Source: Treponema sp. (GTDB taxonomy: Bacteria > Spirochaetota > Spirochaetia > Treponematales > Breznakiellaceae). Taken from it: a DNA stretch of 5,688 bases. A program made the translations under genes and the position numbers. This document shows positions 5,627 to 5,688 of this stretch, piece by piece; within the stretch, counting starts at the first letter, position 1, and the number at the start of each line of letters is the position of its first letter. The stretch is taken from positions 1-5,688 of the forward strand of contig JAITLF010000391.1 in assembly GCA_031278025.1 (NCBI GenBank), in the 5' to 3' direction. Below the pieces are notes generated by a model. That model was not told the DNA's origin and made no database searches. It saw nothing but the letters and a program-made list of their open reading frames with translations.

Positions 5627-5688
5627 GGAACCGCGTTGTCTCATCAGTAATTTTACATGTATCACAGTTTTTATAAGAAATTCGGGCG
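5627..5688. other. Upstream intergenic DNA, no gene recognised
   Basis: Sixty-two AT-leaning bases upstream of the promoter. They contain two small palindromes, GTAA-AA-TTAC (5656-5647) and TACATGTA (5661-5654), which overlap and could be a regulator site, but neither matches a motif I know. No coding start, end or RNA gene can be supported. Confidence 0.3.

Noticed and set aside
5647..5666. CRP, FNR or Rex operator around TGTGATACATGTAA
   Set aside because: Only one half resembles TGTGA; the second half-site needed for any of these consensus palindromes is missing.

Overview
The window holds one complete minus-strand operon for a multisubunit [FeFe] hydrogenase of the HydABC / HndABCD type. 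These soluble flavin- and iron-sulfur enzymes couple H2 to both NAD(P)H and ferredoxin (electron bifurcation or confurcation). The strict-anaerobe gene set fits a fermenting or H2-cycling anaerobe. The base composition (moderately GC-rich genes behind an AT-rich leader) and the protein sequences fit a Clostridia-like bacterium or an anaerobic spirochaete such as a termite-gut Treponema. The genus is a guess and cannot be settled from this window.

Layout, in the direction of transcription (right to left). Positions 5627-5688 are upstream DNA with no recognisable gene. A sigma70-type promoter (perfect TATAAT, 17-bp spacer containing a CCCCT-AAC-AGGGG palindrome) lies at 5598-5626. Then come hydC (NuoE-like, 5547-5044), a GHKL/HATPase-fold protein with no kinase dimerisation domain (5015-4443), a small thioredoxin-like [2Fe-2S] protein of the HndB/HydD kind (4419-4027), hydB (NuoF-like flavoprotein, 4014-2224) and hydA (catalytic H-cluster subunit, 2192-423). 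Gaps between genes are only 12-31 nt, and every gene has a plausible Shine-Dalgarno sequence, so this reads as a single transcript of about 5.2 kb. A rho-independent terminator follows hydA at 401-365.

Positions 360 to 1 are the 5' end of a group II intron on the same strand. It begins GUGCG directly behind the terminator U-tract, the typical insertion site of group IIC introns. It carries the domain I sequence blocks of that class and runs off the left edge of the window before any reverse-transcriptase/maturase ORF appears.

How the parts work together (established for the family, inferred here): HydA makes or oxidises H2 at the H-cluster and passes electrons along its N-terminal Fe-S chain to HydB. 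HydB carries FMN and the NAD(P)H site plus extra ferredoxin-like clusters. HydC supplies a [2Fe-2S] cluster near the flavin. The roles of the HATPase protein and the small [2Fe-2S] protein are unresolved, and the HATPase is the most interesting unexplained item. No hydEFG maturation genes are in the window.
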